Shown here piece by piece: positions 59,843-64,000 of a DNA stretch of 64,000 nt. The position numbers and the translations under genes were made by a program. Every line of letters begins with the position of its first letter. Position 1 is the first letter of the stretch. Below the pieces are notes generated by a model that was given only the letters and a program-made list of their open reading frames with translations, was not told the DNA's origin and did not search any database. Source of the DNA: Dama dama (taxonomy: Eukaryota; Chordata; Mammalia; Artiodactyla; Cervidae). The stretch is from positions 123,016,501-123,080,500 of the forward strand of contig NC_083685.1 in NCBI RefSeq assembly GCF_033118175.1, read 5' to 3'.

Positions 59843-61218
59843 ATGAGCTGCATCAACCTGCCCAACGTGCTGCCAGGCTCCCCCAGCAAGACCCGGGGGC
59901 AGATCCAGGTGCGGGCGCCGGGGCGGGGTCGGGGTCAGGGTCGGAGTCGTGACTGGTTGGGGGGGAGGGGGGTCCCCGGGTATCTGTGCGCCCCGGGGCC
60001 CGAAGTGACCTCTCCTTTTCTCCTAGGTGATTCTCGGACCCATGTTCTCAGGAAAAAGGTAATGGCCTTGCGGGACGGGGGTGGCCCAGGACCTCCTCTG
60101 CTTCCTTGCTCCTCCTCCAGCCCCCCGGGACGCCGTCCGCCCCGCCCCGAACCTGCGGCCCCTCTCAGAGCACCGGCCCCCCCACCCCCGAACATCTCCG
60201 GCTGCCCGACCCCCGCTTTCCCGCCCAGAATGTCTCTCCTCCGTGGAATTCCTCGCGGAGGAGGCGCTCCTCCCATTTCCGTCAGACCCTCCTCCGCTTG
60301 GGGCCATGCAACCACCCATCCTTCCGGGAGCTGGGCATCGTTTGATCATCGTTTAGCCCCTCCAAAGCCCCACCTGTAGGGCGTGTGCACGGTGGCCGGG
60401 CCCTGAGCGCCCTGCAGTGTCTGTCGCTTCCTTCCAGTGTGACTGTTTCCTTAGATGGCCCAGGAAGGTGGTCACTCTGCACACTGCAGAGTCAAGCCAC
60501 CGGCACCTTCACTTCCTTGAAGTGATAGACCCAATCCCAGACCAGGTGGGGCCAGCGAGCTCCCAGTCACTCCCCTGACCCCTTCCTACATGGCCCTGGG
60601 GGAGATCCCTCCAGCTCAAAGCCCTTGCCCACGATGTTGAGGCTCAGGGTGGGCTCGTGGACACAGACTTGATGCTTTCCTTGTTGCACCAAAAAGTTCT
60701 GTTCGTTCAGATTAGGTGAAGAACTGTGGGGTGAGATGATTTTGGAATGGAATCTGGACCCCTCTCCTCTGCATGTGGTCTTTGCCTCTGCCCACCCCAC
60801 CGTGCCCCTGACAGAATCACTCCTTCAGCCCCTCCCCGGACCACCTGAGGGCCCCTCCTTGACACCCTCCCCTTAGAGAATGACTTCCTGCCCAGACATG
60901 CTCCTCCCTCCTGGGCCTAGACTGAAACTCTGTGCTGGGGCCCTTTCTGTGAGACCTGTGAGGACAGGTCTTCCCCACACCCTGCCCTGCGGCCTTCCGC
61001 TCCATGGGTGGGACTCAGGCTGTAGACCCCCAGAAGGCGGTGGGGAGCCCAACTTGAGCTATTGGGGTCTTCCTCGTCCACATTAATGCTTGGGCCTTCC
61101 CTTGCAGTACTGAGCTGATGAGACGGGTCCGTCGCTTCCAGATTGCCCAGTACAAGTGCCTGGTGATCAAATATGCCAAAGACACGCGTTACAGCAGCCT
61201 CTTCTCCACACATGACCG
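59843..61218 (+). CDS. TK1: Thymidine kinase 1, cytosolic (exons 1-3; cut by window end)
   Basis: Phosphorylates thymidine to dTMP in the salvage pathway, S-phase regulated. Exons: 59843-59908, 60027-60058, 61108-61218 (209 nt, ending in phase 2). The 69 complete residues begin MSCINLPNVLPGSPSK; Ser13 is the known mitotic phosphorylation site. The P-loop GPMFSGKS is at 26-33, split by intron 2 after the AG of Ser33. STELMRRVRRF and KYAKDTRYSS follow, ending in THD(R). The lasso, zinc and C-terminal degradation (KEN) regions must lie in exons beyond 64000. The window's last 2.8 kb is intron 3. Upstream in-frame codons (from 59741) have no ATG in good context. Confidence 0.96.
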
Positions 61219-61416
61219 GTCAGTCCCTGCCTCTTCCATCTTGTCCCCACACCTTTTGTGAGAAGCCCGGTGTAAATTCACAGAACATACTGTGAGAGTT
61301 CTTTAGAGCAGATGGTTAATAATGCTGATGCCTGACAACGAACCGTTTAAATCTGCGAACTTTCCTAGTTGCTTGGCATGGTACCCTACAACTTGGCCTT
61401 TCTTGGGACTCTAGCC

Positions 61417-61640
61417 CAGTGGTTCTTAACCCAGTGGAGGTGATTTTGCCTTCTAGAGTCTGTTCGTAATGTCTGGAGATGTTTTTAGTTTTTAACCACA
61501 GGAGGAGATAAGGGCATGATGGCAACTAGTCGGTAGAGGAATGCCACTGAACATTCTACGATGCACAGACCGCCTCACAGCAAAGAATGATCCAGCCCCA
61601 AATGTCAGTAGTATCTGGCCAAGGTTAAGAAATGCTGCCC
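61417..61640 (+). repeat. MER5A-type hAT-Charlie element, TK1 intron 3
   Basis: Nearly complete non-autonomous DNA transposon: 'agcccagtggttcttaaccc' at the left, 'atgtctggagatgtttttag' and 'agaatgatccagccccaaatgtc' inside, and the inverted right end 'ggttaagaaatgctg'. Confidence 0.75.
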
Positions 61641-62129
61641 TTGACCTCCTTGGAGGGTGCACACTGGTCCTGTTGGCCTGCAGAGTGAATCTTATTTAAA
61701 TTTTTAGTTGGCTTGTCCTTGACTTCCCCTCGTCTTGTGGCCTTGGAGCATCCCCCTTTTATGTTTATCTGCCTGCGCCCTGTGGACATTTCAGTCCGCT
61801 GCCTGAGGTTAGGAAGTGAGATTTAGTACCATTCCTGCCATTCCATGCAGCAGATTGGGGCCTGATATTTTGGAGCCTGAGACACTGTTGTCTTCCAGAT
61901 TTGTCCACCTGAGCCCCCAGCATCAAGGCCATGCTGTGTGTGGTTTCAGGGTGGGAGCTTTTTTTTTTTAAAGGTAAGAGGTAGATTTCTTTAGAGAGAA
62001 ACACACGCCACAGACAGAGTATGGCCCATCTCAGAAGGAGAGAGTGGCCTCAACATATGGCATGGTTAGTTTTTACGGGCTGGGTGATTTCATAGGCTAA
62101 CGAGTGGGGTTCTGAAGGCGGGCAGGGAA

Positions 62130-62214
62130 GCTCCAGTGGCACATTCGGTTAGCGCGCGGTACTTATATGGCAGTGCTGGCAGGTGCTGAGGCTTAGAGGG
62201 CCCTGGACTTGGAG
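62130..62214 (+). pseudogene. tRNA-Ile(UAU)-like pseudogene, intron-containing type
   Basis: The 5' half reads GCTCCAGTGGCACATTCGGT then TAGCGCGCGGTACTTATA, nearly the same as the vertebrate tRNA-Ile-UAU gene as I remember it: acceptor, D-arm/A box, anticodon TAT with A37. Intron-like 'tggcagtgc...' follows at the canonical 37/38 position. The 3' half is poor: no clear B box (GTTCGA) and the acceptor end is 'cttggag' instead of 'cctggagc'. Probably inactive. Confidence 0.55.
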
Positions 62215-62699
62215 TTAAGTTAAACGTTGAGTGACATTTCCCCAACCTACTGTCTGTTGCAGATAGGTCATTTACATCTCCAAATTTGCCTTCTCATCCC
62301 TAAAACACAGGCCTCTGCTGCATGGGACTCGGGGAGCATCAGGGGAGGACAATCAGGCAGTAGAGGCAACGCTGCAGCAAATAGAAGTGAAGCTTCTGGA
62401 GTCTGTTCAATGGGGTGAAATCCAAGCTCACCCCAGGGTCACAGACCCTCTCTGACATGGGCTGTGAGGCCTGGACAAGCCCCAGCAGAGACCGAACGTT
62501 TGGCAGGGTGACAACGCTCCAGAGATGCTGCTCTTGCTAGAGATGGAACCAGCTTACTGCCTTGCCTGCATTCTGGTTTTCTTTATTTGGGGAAGGGTGG
62601 GGAATTTAAAATGCAGGAAATAGTTTCACACTCTTCCCAGAGCTTGAAGCAGGATGACCATAAGATAACTGGTAAAATAATCACTACGGCATAGTTTAA

Positions 62700-62845
62700 A
62701 AGTGAAAGTTGCTCAGTCATGTCCAACTCTTTGCCACCCCTCTGTCCATGGGAGTTTTCCCAGCAAGAATACTGGAGTGGGTTGCCAGGGATTGAACCCA
62801 GGTCTCCTGCCTTGCAGGCAGATTCTTTATGGTCTGAGCCACTCT
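62700..62845 (-). repeat. Bov-tA SINE fragment, TK1 intron 3
   Basis: 'gttgctcagtcatgtccaactctttgccacccc' through 'ttctttatggtctgagcca', with internal deletions. Confidence 0.8.
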
Positions 62846-63424
62846 AGCTGCAAACTGCAGAACCTTCAGGAAGCTCCTAGCCCCTTGCATGGCTAGTTCA
62901 GAGGAGCAGGCAGAAATGGAAACAGAAGAAAATAACGTTGTAGAAAAACAGAAACTTTTTTTTAAAAAAAAGACAAAGAATTAGCTTTCCTCTTCCAGAA
63001 GGCCTGGCTGTGGGGGCAGGGCGGGATTCACTGTCATTTAATGCACTGGAACATTCCCACAGCTGCCTTTCGCTTTCATACTCTGCTGGGTGGGAATCCG
63101 CCCTTAGGAAACACGAGGCAGAAGCATGAATGTGGATTTGACTCTGCCTGTTAATAGCTCTATGGTCTGTAAGAAATCCTGTAATCAGCCAGAGGAGTCC
63201 AAAGTAGGGAATTCTAGGTCACCGCCCTGCTGGTTGGTGTTCCCAGCTTATCTCTGCTGGCGCATGGGGCTGCAAGTCTTAGATTCTGGTGCTAATGGTC
63301 TGCCCGGGGCCATGGTAAGACTTTCATGCGCCCCTTCCTCTATCAAAAGAAAAAAAAAAATTATACTCTCTGACTACATTGCTAGAAAGACAAAAATCAG
63401 ACTGAGTCACATTCTGATTTTTTT

Positions 63425-63735
63425 TTTAATAATTTTATTTATTTATTTTTTGTTGGGCTGGATCTTCCTTGCTGTTCAGGTTTTTCTCTAGTTGAGGCGA
63501 GCGAGGGCTACTCTCGAGTTGTGGTGGGCAGGCTTTTCACTGGGGTGGCTTCTCCCGGGACACACGGGCCACAGCTTCAGTTGTAGCTACCAGGCTCGAG
63601 GGCACAGGCTCAGTAGCTGTGGCTCACGGGCTTAGTTGCCATGCAGCACGCGGGGGCTTCCAGGATCGGAGCTCGAACCTGTGCCTCCTCCACTGGCAGG
63701 CAGATTCTTTACCACTGAGCCACCAGGGAAGCCCC
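63425..63735 (-). repeat. Long ruminant SINE, TK1 intron 3
   Basis: 'gttgggctggatcttccttgctgttcagg' through 'ttctttaccactgagccaccagggaagcccc'. Related to 37305-37615. Confidence 0.85.
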
Positions 63736-64000
63736 TTATTCTGATTTTTTAAAAGAGAATTAAAAGATTTCATTCATCCCCAAAGCATCATGGGCCCTGG
63801 ACACTGTACCTGATGAATTAACCCCTCTGTGCCCCGGCCCCTGCCCTTAAACACACAGCAGTGAAGAGCTTGGCATCCAGGTTGACCTTTTACACTGGGC
63901 ATTGCTAATTTCCAGTCCAAAGCGTGAAGTGAAATAGCTCGTGTTGAATAACTGGTTTTCTGAACAGAGACCTTTACTCTCCTCCCCAGATGCCTTCCCA

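Noticed and set aside
59741..60379. Longer + strand frame containing TK1 exon 1
   Set aside because: The upstream part lacks an ATG start in context and the downstream part is intron. Only 59843-59908 is coding there.
59935..60379. Proline-rich frames on both strands in TK1 intron 2
   Set aside because: They are a product of CpG-island composition inside an intron, with no homology that I recognise.
1..64000. CRISPR arrays, operons, phage or other prokaryotic systems
   Set aside because: The window is plainly mammalian. The only regular array is the 49-bp minisatellite, which has no unique spacers.

Overview
This is a mammalian nuclear window, almost certainly from a bovid or other pecoran ruminant. 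The multi-exon genes have GT-AG introns and mammalian orthologues. The repeats include BovB LINE 3' ends, Bov-tA type SINEs, ruminant tRNA-Glu-like SINEs with the 'cttccctggtggtccagtggttaag' head, and a 5'-truncated L1. I cannot fix the species from the sequence alone. The gene set and order (THA1, TMEM235, BIRC5, AFMID, TK1) match human 17q25.3, read in the opposite direction.

Layout. Positions 1-3000 are mostly repeats (SINE, BovB tail, L2, MIR). THA1 (threonine aldolase, + strand) runs 3160-8668 in seven coding exons and has an intact 397-codon frame. TMEM235 (claudin/PMP22-like four-span membrane protein, - strand) runs 18452 down to 12906 in four exons (212 aa). BIRC5/survivin (- strand) runs 33272 down to 25955 in four exons (142 aa). 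AFMID (kynurenine formamidase, - strand) runs 59509 down to 38220 in eleven exons (306 aa). Its first exon and its ten-residue last exon were found by splice phase and homology to remembered family sequences. TK1 (cytosolic thymidine kinase, + strand) starts at 59843 and only exons 1-3 are inside the window.

Regulation. AFMID and TK1 are head to head with 333 bp between their ATGs, a CpG-rich shared promoter with CCAAT boxes, GC boxes, an E2F-like site and a TATA-like box facing AFMID. BIRC5 has the CDE/CHR cell-cycle pair just upstream of its ATG. THA1 (two copies) and BIRC5 (one copy) carry the ACTACAA-type SBS/ZNF143 promoter motif.

The rest is introns and intergenic DNA with nested repeats: a broken RPL10 processed pseudogene inside a SINE in AFMID intron 2, an L1 with an 18-bp target duplication in BIRC5 intron 3, a BovB with a 13-bp duplication, three LTR-like units with TATA and AATAAA about 70 bp apart, a degenerate tRNA-Ile(UAU)-like gene in TK1 intron 3, and a strict 49-bp minisatellite filling most of BIRC5 intron 1. 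I found no operon, CRISPR array, phage or other prokaryotic system. The points most worth checking are the intact THA1, the minisatellite, the shared promoter motifs and the tRNA-like sequence.
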